Shown here one piece after another: positions 6,564 through 15,106 of a stretch of DNA of 64,000 nucleotides. Source of the DNA: Paenibacillus sp. MBLB1832 (GTDB taxonomy: Bacteria > Bacillota > Bacilli > Paenibacillales > NBRC-103111); contig NZ_CP130319.1 in the NCBI RefSeq assembly GCF_032271945.1, positions 2,375,001 through 2,439,000 on the forward strand, in the 5' to 3' direction. Numbering within the stretch: position 1 is the stretch's first letter; each line of letters begins with the position of its first letter. The notes under the pieces were generated by a model. It worked only from the letters and a program-made list of their open reading frames with translations, did no database searches and had not been told where the DNA came from. The position numbers and the translations under genes were made by a program.

Positions 6564-9332
6564 ATGGATTATGGCAAAACGTTAAATTTATTACAAACCG
6601 AGTTCCCGATGAGAGGCAATTTGCCACAAGCGGAACCGAAAATGCAAGAGCACTGGGAATCCGAAGACATGTATGCCAAAGTACAAGAGAGCCGCAAAGG
6701 AAGAACGAAATTCATTTTACATGATGGTCCTCCGTATGCGAATGGCGATATTCATATTGGTCATGCCCTGAACAAAGTCTTAAAGGATATTATCGTTCGA
6801 TTCAAAACCTTGCAAGGCTTTGACGCGCCGTATGTCCCAGGTTGGGATACACATGGCTTGCCGATCGAGCAAGTGATCACGAACAGCGGAAAAGTGGATC
6901 GCAAGAAAATGACGGTTCCTGAGTTCCGTCAATATTGCGCGGAGTATGCCCTCCAATCGGTGGAGAAGCAGAAAAGCCAATTCCAACGTCTAGGTATCCG
7001 CGGCGATTGGAAAAACCCGTACATTACCCTGCAACCAGGGTATGAAGCTCAGCAAATTCGTGTTTTCGGCACGATGGTTCAGAAAGGGTACATCTACAAA
7101 GGCTTGAAGCCTGTCTACTGGTCTCCATCATCCGAGAGTGCGTTGGCGGAGGCGGAAATCGAGTATAAAGAGAAAACGTCAACTTCGCTTTATGTCGCAT
7201 TCCCTGTCAAAGACGGCAAAGGTAAATTGCCACAAGACGCAGCAATCGTCATTTGGACAACAACTGCGTGGACGCTTCCTGCGAACTTAGGGATTTCCTT
7301 GCATCCTGAATTCGATTATGCGATTGTGCAAGCAGCAGGCAAAAAATATGTATTGGCACAAGGCTTGCTGGCAGCAGCAGCTAAGGATATCGGCTGGAGC
7401 GAATACGAAATATTGTCCACAGTGAAAGGCAGCGAGTTGGAGTTCGTAACGTGCCAACATCCATTCTATGATCGTGAATCCCTTGTAATGGTTGGCGAAC
7501 ACGTAACGCTTGAAGCAGGTACGGGTTGCGTTCACACGGCGCCAGGTCACGGGGAAGATGATTTTACGATCGGGCAGCGCTACAATATCGGCGTGCTGTG
7601 CCCTGTGGACGATCAAGGTCATTTTACAGCGGAAGCACCAGGGTATGAAGGTTTGTTCTATGAAAAAGGCGGCAAGCTCATTATCGAGAAGCTGCAAGAG
7701 AATGGCTTATTGTTGAAAGCAGCTGATATTCAGCATCAATACGCACATGACTGGCGTACGAAGAAGCCTGTAATTTACCGGGCTACCGAGCAATGGTTCG
7801 CGTCGATTGATCTGTTCCGACAAGCGATGCTCGATGAGATTAAGCAAGTCAAATGGACGCCAGAGTGGGGCGAAGTTCGTCTGCATAACATGATTGCAGA
7901 TCGTGGAGACTGGTGTATTTCCAGACAGCGGGCATGGGGCGTTCCAATCCCAATTTTCTATTGCCGCAGCTGTAATGAGCCGCTCGTGAACGAACAAACG
8001 ATTGAGCATGTTGCCCAATTATTTGAGCGCGAAGGTTCGAATGCTTGGTTTATCAAGGAAGAGAAGGACCTGCTTCCAGAAGGAACGTGCTGCTCCAAGT
8101 GCGGACACGGCGACTTCCGTAAAGAAACGGATATTATGGATGTGTGGTTTGATTCGGGTTCGAGTCATATCGCAGTGCTGGAGTCCCGTCCTGAGCTTCA
8201 ATGGCCAGCAGACTTGTATCTCGAAGGCTCTGACCAATACCGGGGATGGTTTAACTCCTCACTGATCACGGGTGTAGCGACTAGAGAGAAGTCTCCGTAC
8301 AAAGGGATTTTAAGTCATGGCTTTACGCTCGATGGCGAAGGACGCAAAATGTCCAAATCCATCGGTAATACAATTGATCCGAACGCGGTATGCGGCAAGC
8401 TAGGCGCAGATATTCTTCGTCTATGGGTATCATCAGTGGATTATCAGTCCGATCACCGGATCTCGGATAATATCTTGAACCAAACGACCGAAGTGTATCG
8501 TAAAATCCGTAACACAATGCGATTCTTGTTGGGGAACATGAGTCATTTTAACCCAGAAACAGATCGTGTTGCTTACGCAGATCTTTCTGAGCTTGACCGC
8601 TATGCGTTAATCCGTCTGAATCGTATGATTGAGAAAGTTATTCATGCGTATGATGCGTACGAGTTCCACTTGGTGTACCAAACGATTCACCATTTCTGTG
8701 CAGTTGAAATGAGCTCGTTCTACTTGGATATCATTAAGGATCGTCTCTATGCGAATGCACCAGAAGATTCAGCGCGTAAAGCGTCTCAAACAGTACTCTA
8801 TGCCGCGCTTACGGCGATTACGAAGCTGATTTCGCCAATTCTTCCTCATACAGCTGATGAGGTATGGCGTTACATCCCAGCGACTACGCTAAGCAGTGTT
8901 CAACTAGCTGAGCTGCCAGAAGTAGAAACGGGCATTTACGATGAGCAACTTGAACATAAATGGAATAGCTTCTTGGAAGTGCGTGATGATGTTCTGAAGG
9001 CGTTAGAGGAAGCTCGTAAGGAGAAGGTTATTGGGAACTCACTCGGAGCAGCGGTGAATTTGTATCCGAATGCAGAAATGTTCGCACTATTGAACCAATT
9101 CGAGCAATTGGATCAGTTGTTCATTGTTTCTGGAGTGAATCTATATCCTGCGGGAACGACGGCTCCTGAGGGGGCTCTTCAATCCAAAGATGTGGCTATT
9201 GCGATCACGGTTGCAGAAGGTGAGAAATGTGAACGCTGCTGGATAGTGACTCCTGAGGTAGGGCACAGTAAAGAACATCCAACCCTATGTGTAAGATGTA
9301 CGGATGTTGTGACTGCTCACTATCACGAGTAA
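6564..9332 (+). CDS. ileS: Isoleucyl-tRNA synthetase
   Basis: A 922-residue class I aminoacyl-tRNA synthetase that charges tRNA-Ile. HIGH is at residues 64-67 ([15 protein letters not shown]), KMSKS lies near residue 595 ([14 protein letters not shown]), and the CP1 editing domain sits between them ([14 protein letters not shown]). The C-terminal zinc-binding part shows C-x2-C (CERCWIV) and C-x2-C (CVRCTDV). The preferred ATG at 6564 ([19 protein letters not shown]) has GGAG at 6552-6555; eight upstream in-frame codons are probably untranslated. Expression should be governed by the T-box leader just ahead. Confidence 0.98.
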   Translation: MDYGKTLNLLQTEFPMRGNLPQAEPKMQEHWESEDMYAKVQESRKGRTKFILHDGPPYANGDIHIGHALNKVLKDIIVRFKTLQGFDAPYVPGWDTHGLPIEQVITNSGKVDRKKMTVPEFRQYCAEYALQSVEKQKSQFQRLGIRGDWKNPYITLQPGYEAQQIRVFGTMVQKGYIYKGLKPVYWSPSSESALAEAEIEYKEKTSTSLYVAFPVKDGKGKLPQDAAIVIWTTTAWTLPANLGISLHPEFDYAIVQAAGKKYVLAQGLLAAAAKDIGWSEYEILSTVKGSELEFVTCQHPFYDRESLVMVGEHVTLEAGTGCVHTAPGHGEDDFTIGQRYNIGVLCPVDDQGHFTAEAPGYEGLFYEKGGKLIIEKLQENGLLLKAADIQHQYAHDWRTKKPVIYRATEQWFASIDLFRQAMLDEIKQVKWTPEWGEVRLHNMIADRGDWCISRQRAWGVPIPIFYCRSCNEPLVNEQTIEHVAQLFEREGSNAWFIKEEKDLLPEGTCCSKCGHGDFRKETDIMDVWFDSGSSHIAVLESRPELQWPADLYLEGSDQYRGWFNSSLITGVATREKSPYKGILSHGFTLDGEGRKMSKSIGNTIDPNAVCGKLGADILRLWVSSVDYQSDHRISDNILNQTTEVYRKIRNTMRFLLGNMSHFNPETDRVAYADLSELDRYALIRLNRMIEKVIHAYDAYEFHLVYQTIHHFCAVEMSSFYLDIIKDRLYANAPEDSARKASQTVLYAALTAITKLISPILPHTADEVWRYIPATTLSSVQLAELPEVETGIYDEQLEHKWNSFLEVRDDVLKALEEARKEKVIGNSLGAAVNLYPNAEMFALLNQFEQLDQLFIVSGVNLYPAGTTAPEGALQSKDVAIAITVAEGEKCERCWIVTPEVGHSKEHPTLCVRCTDVVTAHYHE

Positions 9333-9339
9333 AGGAATC

Positions 9340-9377
9340 AAACGAGCTTACGCGTTGTGCGAGGCTCGTTTGTCCTG
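9340..9377 (+). terminator. Probable terminator after ileS
   Basis: AAACGAGC (9340-9347) and GCTCGTTT (9364-9371) are perfect inverted repeats separated by 16 bases. The following GTCCTGTTTA is only moderately T-rich. It lies between convergent genes. Confidence 0.5.
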
Positions 9378-9394
9378 TTTATCCTAGGGATATC

Positions 9395-10129
9395 TTACTC
9401 GTCAAGATCCGCATTTTGATCTGGTTCAAGGAAAGGGTCGCCTTCATCGCTATGCATATAGTCATTGTAAGCTTTGCTTCGTACAATCGTGACGTGCTCG
9501 CCATACAAATCAGTGGCAACGAAGCTTTCGAATGATTCGACATAGCCTTCCTTTTCATCGGCTTCAATGTACATATCGTTGTAGTCTTCCACTCCATTGC
9601 TTTCAGCAAAAGCAGGCGTATTCGAGGTGCCCCAGCTTTCAACAATTTGCCAAGCATCCTCACCGTCGAACTCGGTTTCATCGTTCCTCTCGTCGAAGCT
9701 CGTACGGCCAAATGGCGGATAAAGCACCTGCTCCTCAACGGGGCGACGGAAGGATTGATCTGGATCAGGCACATGGTCGATGCTGTAAAGCGTTGTAGGT
9801 ATAGCTTCTAATCGCTCAAATGGGATGGGCTGATGACTGAATACACACACACCATATTCGCCGCGTTCCATACGTGCCAGCGCTTCATTGACTTGTTGCA
9901 AATGCATCTCGGCGTGTTCGTTCAGTGAAATATCTTTGGCGCGTTCAAAAATTTCGGACCCGATATCTCCTGGGTGATTGTCATACATGGATAGCTCTCC
10001 GATTGAATCGGAGAAGGAATTGGCCAGTCCGAATTGATCATTGGCGGCAAAATGTTTTTCAAGTGCAACCTTTTCCTCCAACAGTTGTACATAAAGTGAT
10101 TTCAATTGTTCCTCAGTTAAATGGCTCAT
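9395..10129 (-). CDS. YteA-family TraR/DksA-like regulatory protein
   Basis: A 244-residue protein matching the Bacillus YteA type: an N-terminal helical hairpin (MSHLTEEQLKSLYVQLLEEKVALEKH), the block YDNHPGDIGSEIFERAKDISL, and a DksA-like knuckle ERGEYGVCVFSHQPIPFERLEAIPTT. In DksA this knuckle holds four zinc-binding Cys; here only one Cys remains (GVCVFS), so zinc binding is probably lost. The last 100 residues are very acidic and rich in Asp, Glu and Tyr. A DksA-like action on RNA polymerase is inferred from the fold only. The gene is convergent with ileS. Confidence 0.85.
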   Translation of the reverse strand: MSHLTEEQLKSLYVQLLEEKVALEKHFAANDQFGLANSFSDSIGELSMYDNHPGDIGSEIFERAKDISLNEHAEMHLQQVNEALARMERGEYGVCVFSHQPIPFERLEAIPTTLYSIDHVPDPDQSFRRPVEEQVLYPPFGRTSFDERNDETEFDGEDAWQIVESWGTSNTPAFAESNGVEDYNDMYIEADEKEGYVESFESFVATDLYGEHVTIVRSKAYNDYMHSDEGDPFLEPDQNADLDE

Positions 10130-10180
10130 AGGTCATTCAGCTCCCTTCAAACAGCTTACTCATACCGTTTATCATGCCGA

Positions 10181-10236
10181 GTGACAGCTTTTTTTAGTGA
10201 GGTAATTCCTTGTAAATAAGGCATGGTGACAGCTTT
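10181..10236 (+). repeat. Two copies of GTGACAGCTTT between yteA-like gene and lspA
   Basis: GTGACAGCTTT occurs at 10181-10191 and again at 10226-10236, 45 bases apart, in the divergent promoter region. It could be a tandem regulator site or chance; no function is known. Confidence 0.4.
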
Positions 10237-10260
10237 CAAAAATTTAGGAGGAATCTTGAA

Positions 10261-10788
10261 ATGAAATACATGAAATATTATTTATACGCGATCATCGCAT
10301 TTATTTTGGATCAAGTCACGAAATGGATCATTGTCAAAAAAGTAACTTTAGGTGAAGAACATCCCGTGATCGGTGATTTTTTCATGATTACGTCCCATCG
10401 CAATCGGGGAGCTGCTTTCGGTATTTTGCAAAACCAACGCTGGTTTTTTATCGTCATTACGACGATTGTCCTGATTGGGATTGTTTGGTATTTAAGAAAA
10501 ACAGCGAGAGAAGATAAGGTACTACTTTCTTTTGCGTTAAGCTTATTGCTAGGCGGAGCCTTCGGGAATTTCGTAGATCGCGCCTTATTTGCGGAGGTCG
10601 TTGATTTCTTTCAATTTACCTTTGTTTTCAGCTTTTTTGGCACGGACGTCGATTATATCTTCCCAATTTTCAATGTAGCTGATTCCTGCATTGTTGTGGG
10701 GGTTATTCTCATCTTCCTCGATTCAATCCTAACAGCAAGAAAAGAGAAAAAAGGAGCTTTACATGAACACAAACCAGACCTCACCTGA
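10261..10788 (+). CDS. lspA: Lipoprotein signal peptidase (signal peptidase II)
   Basis: LspA removes the signal peptide of diacylglyceryl-modified prolipoproteins in the membrane by an aspartic-protease mechanism. Four membrane segments are visible. The motifs FILDQVTKWIIVKK near residue 15, NRGAAFGIL near 46, GGAFGNFVDRALFAEVVDFFQF near 100-120 and FNVADSCIVVG near 140 contain the family's two catalytic Asp positions. The 175-residue length is slightly above usual, with a hydrophilic tail KEKKGALHEHKPDLT. AGGAGG at 10246-10251 sets the start. It overlaps the next gene by 26 bases. Confidence 0.97.
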   Translation: MKYMKYYLYAIIAFILDQVTKWIIVKKVTLGEEHPVIGDFFMITSHRNRGAAFGILQNQRWFFIVITTIVLIGIVWYLRKTAREDKVLLSFALSLLLGGAFGNFVDRALFAEVVDFFQFTFVFSFFGTDVDYIFPIFNVADSCIVVGVILIFLDSILTARKEKKGALHEHKPDLT

Positions 10789-11713
10789 TTCCATATCTCC
10801 AGATACGATGGAATGGACAGTTGAACCGCCTTTTGCCAATGAACGGATTGATAAGTTTATTACGGAAGCCTTGGAAGAGGATATTTCGAGAACGCTAGTC
10901 CAGCAATGGGTGAAAGACGGGCATGCAACGGTGAATGGGCGGACAGTGAAAGCAAATCACAAGCTCTCCGTCAATGATCTTATTTCACTGCAAATTCCAG
11001 AGCCTCAGGGCGTGGAGCTTGTAGGTGAGGACATTCCGCTGAACGTCGTGTATGAGGATAGCGATGTCATCGTGATTAATAAGCAAAGAGGACTAGTCGT
11101 GCACCCAGCACCTGGTCATTACTCGGGCACCCTGGTGAATGCGCTGATGTTTCATTGTCAAGATCTTTCTGGGATTAACGGTGAATTGCGTCCTGGTATC
11201 GTTCATCGCATTGATAAAGACACTTCAGGTCTGATTATGTCAGCCAAAAATGATAGGGCACACGCCAGTCTTGCCGAACAGCTGAAGGCACATACGGTGA
11301 ATCGTAAATATATCGCACTCGTCCACGGCAATCTGCAGCATGATCAAGGAACCATCGACGCGCCGATCGGCCGCGATTCGCATGATCGCAAGATGTATAC
11401 CGTTACGGAGAAAAATAGTAAAACCGCTGTTACGCACTTTGTCGTCATTGAACGATTTGGTGACTTCACGCTCGTGGAGCTGAAGCTTGAAACGGGCCGT
11501 ACGCACCAAATTCGGGTGCATATGAAGTTCATTGGTCATCCACTGGTCGGAGACCCGATGTACGGGAAAAGCAAAGGCATGTTAATGGAGGGTCAAGCCC
11601 TGCATGCCGCAATTCTTGGGTTTAAACATCCGCGTACGGGGGAATGGATGCAATTCGAAGCGCCAATCCCGCCAGATATGGACAATTTGCTGCAAACAAT
11701 ACGGACAACTTAG
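10763..11713 (+). CDS. RluA/RluD-family 23S rRNA pseudouridine synthase
   Basis: A 316-residue enzyme converting uridine to pseudouridine in structured RNA, most likely the large-subunit rRNA, as for the Bacillus YlyB gene, which also follows lspA. An N-terminal S4 domain covers about residues 20-85 (ANERIDKFITEAL, then LVQQWVKDGHATVNG). The catalytic core has GIVHRIDKDTSGLIMSAK with the active-site Asp in HRIDKDTSG, and LKLETGRTHQIRVHM with the conserved Arg. AAAGGAGC inside the end of lspA is the ribosome binding site, so the two genes are coupled. The exact target uridine cannot be told from sequence. Confidence 0.95.
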   Translation: MNTNQTSPDSISPDTMEWTVEPPFANERIDKFITEALEEDISRTLVQQWVKDGHATVNGRTVKANHKLSVNDLISLQIPEPQGVELVGEDIPLNVVYEDSDVIVINKQRGLVVHPAPGHYSGTLVNALMFHCQDLSGINGELRPGIVHRIDKDTSGLIMSAKNDRAHASLAEQLKAHTVNRKYIALVHGNLQHDQGTIDAPIGRDSHDRKMYTVTEKNSKTAVTHFVVIERFGDFTLVELKLETGRTHQIRVHMKFIGHPLVGDPMYGKSKGMLMEGQALHAAILGFKHPRTGEWMQFEAPIPPDMDNLLQTIRTT

Positions 11714-11748
11714 TCGTTGTTACGGTTCATGGGAGAGGAGAGCTGCAG

Positions 11749-12909
11749 ATGTTGGAGCACTTGATTAATCCGCAAGTGAAAGAGATTCAAATTTCAGGTA
11801 TTCGCAAAATTTCAAATCTTGTCAGCACCATCCCAGGCGCTTTGACATTAACCATTGGTCAACCAGATTTCCCGACGCCGCGGCACATTATTGAAGCGGG
11901 TCAGAGGGCGCTGGATCAGAACAAAACGGTCTATACGCAAAATCCAGGATTGATCGAACTGCGTGAAGCCGTATCGAACTTCGTTAAGGTGAAGTACGGT
12001 CAAACGTATCGCGCTGCGGATGAAATCATTGTGACCGCTGGTGCGAGTGAAGCGGTGGATATTACGCTGCGGACGATACTTACGCCTGGTGCGGAAGTGA
12101 TTATTCCAGCACCGATTTACCCTGGCTATGAGCCGTTAATTCGCTTGGCGGGGGGCGTTCCCGTCTATGTGGATACGAGGGAGAATGGCTTGAAATTGAC
12201 GGCTGAGCTGTTGAAGCCGTATTTAACAGAGAAGACGCGTTGCGTCATTCTCTGCTATCCTTCTAATCCGACAGGTCAAGTGCTGTCGTCTGAGGAAATT
12301 GTCAATATCGCCAAGTTGCTGGCTGAGCGTGATTTGTTCATTTTATCGGATGAAATCTATAGCGAGCTCGTTTATGGTGTTCGTCATCAGTCCATCGCGA
12401 CGGTCGGCTCACTGCGTGAGAAGACGATTGTGATTAACGGCTTGTCCAAATCGCATGCGATGACAGGCTGGCGGATTGGGTTTACGATGGCACCTGCGTA
12501 TATTACGGAGCACATGGTAAAGGTGCATCAGTACAACGTTACCTGTGCGAGCTCCGTGAGCCAATATGCAGCATTGGAGGCGCTGACCGTTGGTATCGAT
12601 GATGCGCTCCCGATGCGCGAAGCGTACGAAGCTCGCAGAGACTACGTTTACGGACGTTTAGTGGCGATGGGCATCAAATTGGAAAAGCCAGATGGGGCGT
12701 TTTACTTGTTCCCGTCGATCGCCAAGTTTGGCCTATCCTCGCAGGAATTTGCGATGCGATTGCTGCAAGAGGAGCATGTCGCGGTAGTGCCAGGGGATGC
12801 GTTTACTCCGTATGGAGAGGGTTACATACGAATATCCTACGCCTATGCGCAAGATGTTCTTGAGCAATCGTTGGATCGACTCGAGCGATTCGTGAGTAAG
12901 CTGAAATGA
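11749..12909 (+). CDS. patA: Class I aminotransferase, probable N-acetyl-LL-diaminopimelate aminotransferase PatA
   Basis: A 386-residue PLP-dependent fold type I aminotransferase. Visible blocks are LTIGQPDFPTPRHI, VTAGASEAVDITLR, CYPSNPTGQVLS, ILSDEIYSEL and INGLSKSHAMTGWRIGF, where the Lys of LSKSHAM is the PLP lysine. The specific call rests on context: dapL and dapH, the flanking steps of the acetyl branch of diaminopimelate synthesis, lie convergently just downstream. In Bacillus, PatA transfers the amino group from glutamate at this step. A generic aromatic or aspartate aminotransferase is the alternative. The ATG at 11749 has GAGAGGAG at 11733-11740; the frame upstream overlaps the pseudouridine synthase gene. 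Confidence 0.85.
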   Translation: MLEHLINPQVKEIQISGIRKISNLVSTIPGALTLTIGQPDFPTPRHIIEAGQRALDQNKTVYTQNPGLIELREAVSNFVKVKYGQTYRAADEIIVTAGASEAVDITLRTILTPGAEVIIPAPIYPGYEPLIRLAGGVPVYVDTRENGLKLTAELLKPYLTEKTRCVILCYPSNPTGQVLSSEEIVNIAKLLAERDLFILSDEIYSELVYGVRHQSIATVGSLREKTIVINGLSKSHAMTGWRIGFTMAPAYITEHMVKVHQYNVTCASSVSQYAALEALTVGIDDALPMREAYEARRDYVYGRLVAMGIKLEKPDGAFYLFPSIAKFGLSSQEFAMRLLQEEHVAVVPGDAFTPYGEGYIRISYAYAQDVLEQSLDRLERFVSKLK

Positions 12910-12911
12910 TC

Positions 12912-12945
12912 AAAAGCCGTTGCTATGTTGATAGCAGCGGCTTTT
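12912..12945 (+). terminator. Terminator after patA
   Basis: AAAAGCCGTTGCTA and TAGCAGCGGCTTTT form a 14-position hairpin (12912-12945) with AAAA on one side and TTTT on the other, so it could act on both strands. Confidence 0.75.
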
Positions 12946-13128
12946 ATGCAGGCGGTTCTACAGTCGTGACACCGAACCGCCGGCTTCGCGAGCTGAGCCT
13001 CCCAAAATCGCGTCTCGGCAGCCCATCCGCAGCAATGTAACACTGAGACGCCCGAAACGGCAGTCTCAGCACTCACATTAATTCACCCACATGCCAACAA
13101 TCTCCCGATTGCGTAGCATGACAAACAT
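12946..13128. other. Hairpin-dense gene-free segment between two terminators
   Basis: No credible gene was found here. Inverted repeats are GGCGGTTC/GAACCGCC (12951-12958, 12974-12981) and CTGAGACGCC/GGC-A-GTCTCAG (13043-13069). CGTCTC (13011-13016) could pair instead with GAGACG (13045-13050), so the last two structures are mutually exclusive. It may be merely a region between convergent genes or a small RNA ending at the terminator at 13129-13169. Confidence 0.4.
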
Positions 13129-13169
13129 AACCCTCCAACTCCCACTGCAGTGAGATTTGGAGGGTTTTT
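13129..13169 (+). terminator. Strong terminator-type hairpin downstream of dapL
   Basis: AACCCTCCAA (13129-13138) pairs with TTGGAGGGTT (13157-13166), and CACTGCAGTG inside the loop is itself palindromic. A T-run continues to 13169 on the + strand. On the - strand the T-run is weak, although the dapL-side transcript ends here. Confidence 0.65.
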
Positions 13170-13181
13170 GTGTATTCAATC

Positions 13182-14303
13182 TTAGCTGGATTTATATCGC
13201 AGATAAGCCGTAATAGTATCAATCGCGATGTCGATAGCATCCTCATTCGGATCAAGCTTCGCATTGTGAAGGCCATGCGGTGTGTCCACGCCAAGCCAGA
13301 ACATGAAGCCTGGGATCTTCTCGAGGAAGTAGCCGAAATCTTCACCCGTCATCGCTTCCGTACATTGGAAAAGCGTCACATTGTCGCGCCCGCGAATCCA
13401 TTCCATGAATTCAACGGTCAATGCAGGATCGTTGTACACTTGCCGATAATTGGAGCCCCAATCGATTGCAACTTTGCAATCGAAGGAAGCCTCAATACCC
13501 GCGGCAACCGCCTCGATGCGTCCTTTGATCTTATCCATGGATGCTGCCGATAAGGTGCGAATTGTACCTTCCAAGCGTGCTTTCTCCGCGATGATATTTT
13601 GCTTCGTGCCAGCTTCCATCTTACCAATCGTAATGACGGCGGAATCTAACGGATTTACATTCCGCGAAACGATCGTTTGCAGCTGACCAACCATTTGCGT
13701 TGCCGCGATGATCATATCATTGGCTTGATGCGGATAGGCCGCATGGCCACCCTTGCCGAGCAAATCGATGAACAGCTCCGATGTGTTGGCGAACAAAATT
13801 TCAGGTCGGACAGCAATGGTTCCGACTGGATATTCTGGCGCAATATGCAGCGCGACCATTTGGTCAGGCATCCAGTCCTGCAGTTCTTCCGCCGATAACA
13901 TCGGCAGTGCGCCGCCAGGCCCTTCCTCAGCAGGCTGGAACAACACGACAAGATCGTCCTGCATCGGATGCTGAACGAAATGGCTCACGACCCCCATGCC
14001 AATCGACATGTGAAAGTCGTGCCCGCATGCGTGCATATATCCAGGATGCTGAGAGGGGAAAGGAAGCGCCGTCTCTTCCGTAATCGGCAGTCCGTCCATA
14101 TCGGCGCGGTAGCCGAAGCGTTTGCTCGGATTCAAACCTTTGATATAAACCAGAATGCCTGTCCGCCACGTACGGATCGTTAATCGATCCTGCGGCAGCT
14201 TTGCTAGCTGGTCAAGTAGCAGCTGCTGCGTCTTGAACTCCTGAAATCCCGGCTCTGGGATTTGATGAAGCTGGCGCCGCAGCTCTACGAAAGGGCTTAG
14301 CAT
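13182..14303 (-). CDS. dapL: N-acetyldiaminopimelate deacetylase
   Basis: A 373-residue M20-family amidohydrolase that removes acetate from N-acetyl-LL-diaminopimelate, the last special step of the acetyl branch. Zinc-site motifs are [20 protein letters not shown] and [21 protein letters not shown] is in the lid domain, and [23 protein letters not shown] is near the C-terminus. The ATG giving [14 protein letters not shown] at 14303 is preferred because GGAGG lies 8 bases upstream; an in-frame TTG at 14318 is less likely. It follows dapH by 21 bases on the same strand, as ykuQ-ykuR do in Bacillus. The symbol dapL is also used for an unrelated aminotransferase; here it means the deacetylase. 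Confidence 0.93.
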   Translation of the reverse strand: MLSPFVELRRQLHQIPEPGFQEFKTQQLLLDQLAKLPQDRLTIRTWRTGILVYIKGLNPSKRFGYRADMDGLPITEETALPFPSQHPGYMHACGHDFHMSIGMGVVSHFVQHPMQDDLVVLFQPAEEGPGGALPMLSAEELQDWMPDQMVALHIAPEYPVGTIAVRPEILFANTSELFIDLLGKGGHAAYPHQANDMIIAATQMVGQLQTIVSRNVNPLDSAVITIGKMEAGTKQNIIAEKARLEGTIRTLSAASMDKIKGRIEAVAAGIEASFDCKVAIDWGSNYRQVYNDPALTVEFMEWIRGRDNVTLFQCTEAMTGEDFGYFLEKIPGFMFWLGVDTPHGLHNAKLDPNEDAIDIAIDTITAYLRYKSS

Positions 14304-14324
14304 AACGATGTCCTCCAACTCACC

Positions 14325-15035
14325 TTACAGGGTGCGAAGATCTGCAAGAATTTCCGTTTTGGATTTCGTTTTGTCGTCTACTTTTTTGATGACGCGAGCA
14401 GGTGCGCCCGCAACAACTGTGTACTCTTCCACATCTTGTGTTACGATTGCGCCAGCAGCAACAACGGAACCTTTACCGATGCGTACACCTTCAAGGATAA
14501 CCGCGTTAGCGCCAACAAGCACGTCATCTTCGATCACACATGGTTGTGCGGAAGGTGGCTCAATAACACCTGCTACAACGGCACCAGCGCCGATGTGACA
14601 CATTTTACCTACTTGCGCACGTCCGCCAAGCACAGCGTTCATATCGATCATCGTACCGTCGCCAACGGACGCACCGATGTTGATCAAAGCGCCCATCATG
14701 ATAATCGCGTTATCGCCAATATGTACTTTATCGCGGATAACAGCGCCTGGCTCGATACGAGCGTTGATGTGCTTCAAATCTAGCATAGGAATAGCAGAGT
14801 TGCGGCGATCATTTTCAACTACGAAATCAACAACTTTATCTTTATTAGCTTCTAGAATCGGTTGAAGCACACTCCACTCACCGAAAACGACACCGCTGCC
14901 GCCAGTAATAAACGCTTGGCTGCCTTCGCCGAACTCAAGACCGTCTAGGTTTCCTTTTACATATACTTTCACGGGAGTTTTCTTTTTGCTTTCTTTGATA
15001 AACTGGATAATTTCTAGGGTATTCATTTCAGACAT
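14325..15035 (-). CDS. dapH: Tetrahydrodipicolinate N-acetyltransferase
   Basis: A 236-residue left-handed beta-helix acyltransferase using acetyl-CoA to acetylate 2,3,4,5-tetrahydrodipicolinate. The N-terminal helical domain ([26 protein letters not shown]) is specific to DapH. From residue 90 to 215 hexapeptide repeats are clear: [59 protein letters not shown] and [11 protein letters not shown]. The product feeds lysine and the meso-DAP of peptidoglycan. AAGGAGATG on the minus strand sets the start. Confidence 0.97.
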   Translation of the reverse strand: MSEMNTLEIIQFIKESKKKTPVKVYVKGNLDGLEFGEGSQAFITGGSGVVFGEWSVLQPILEANKDKVVDFVVENDRRNSAIPMLDLKHINARIEPGAVIRDKVHIGDNAIIMMGALINIGASVGDGTMIDMNAVLGGRAQVGKMCHIGAGAVVAGVIEPPSAQPCVIEDDVLVGANAVILEGVRIGKGSVVAAGAIVTQDVEEYTVVAGAPARVIKKVDDKTKSKTEILADLRTL

Positions 15036-15106
15036 GGTGACATCTCCTTCAAATTTATGATTGACTCTCCTATATTAGCAGAAAGGGGGCGTGAGAGCCA
15101 ATCGTT

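Noticed and set aside
12843-13076. 77-codon minus-strand frame between patA and dapL
   Set aside because: It runs through the patA terminator and hairpins, has no ribosome binding site and no recognisable protein features.
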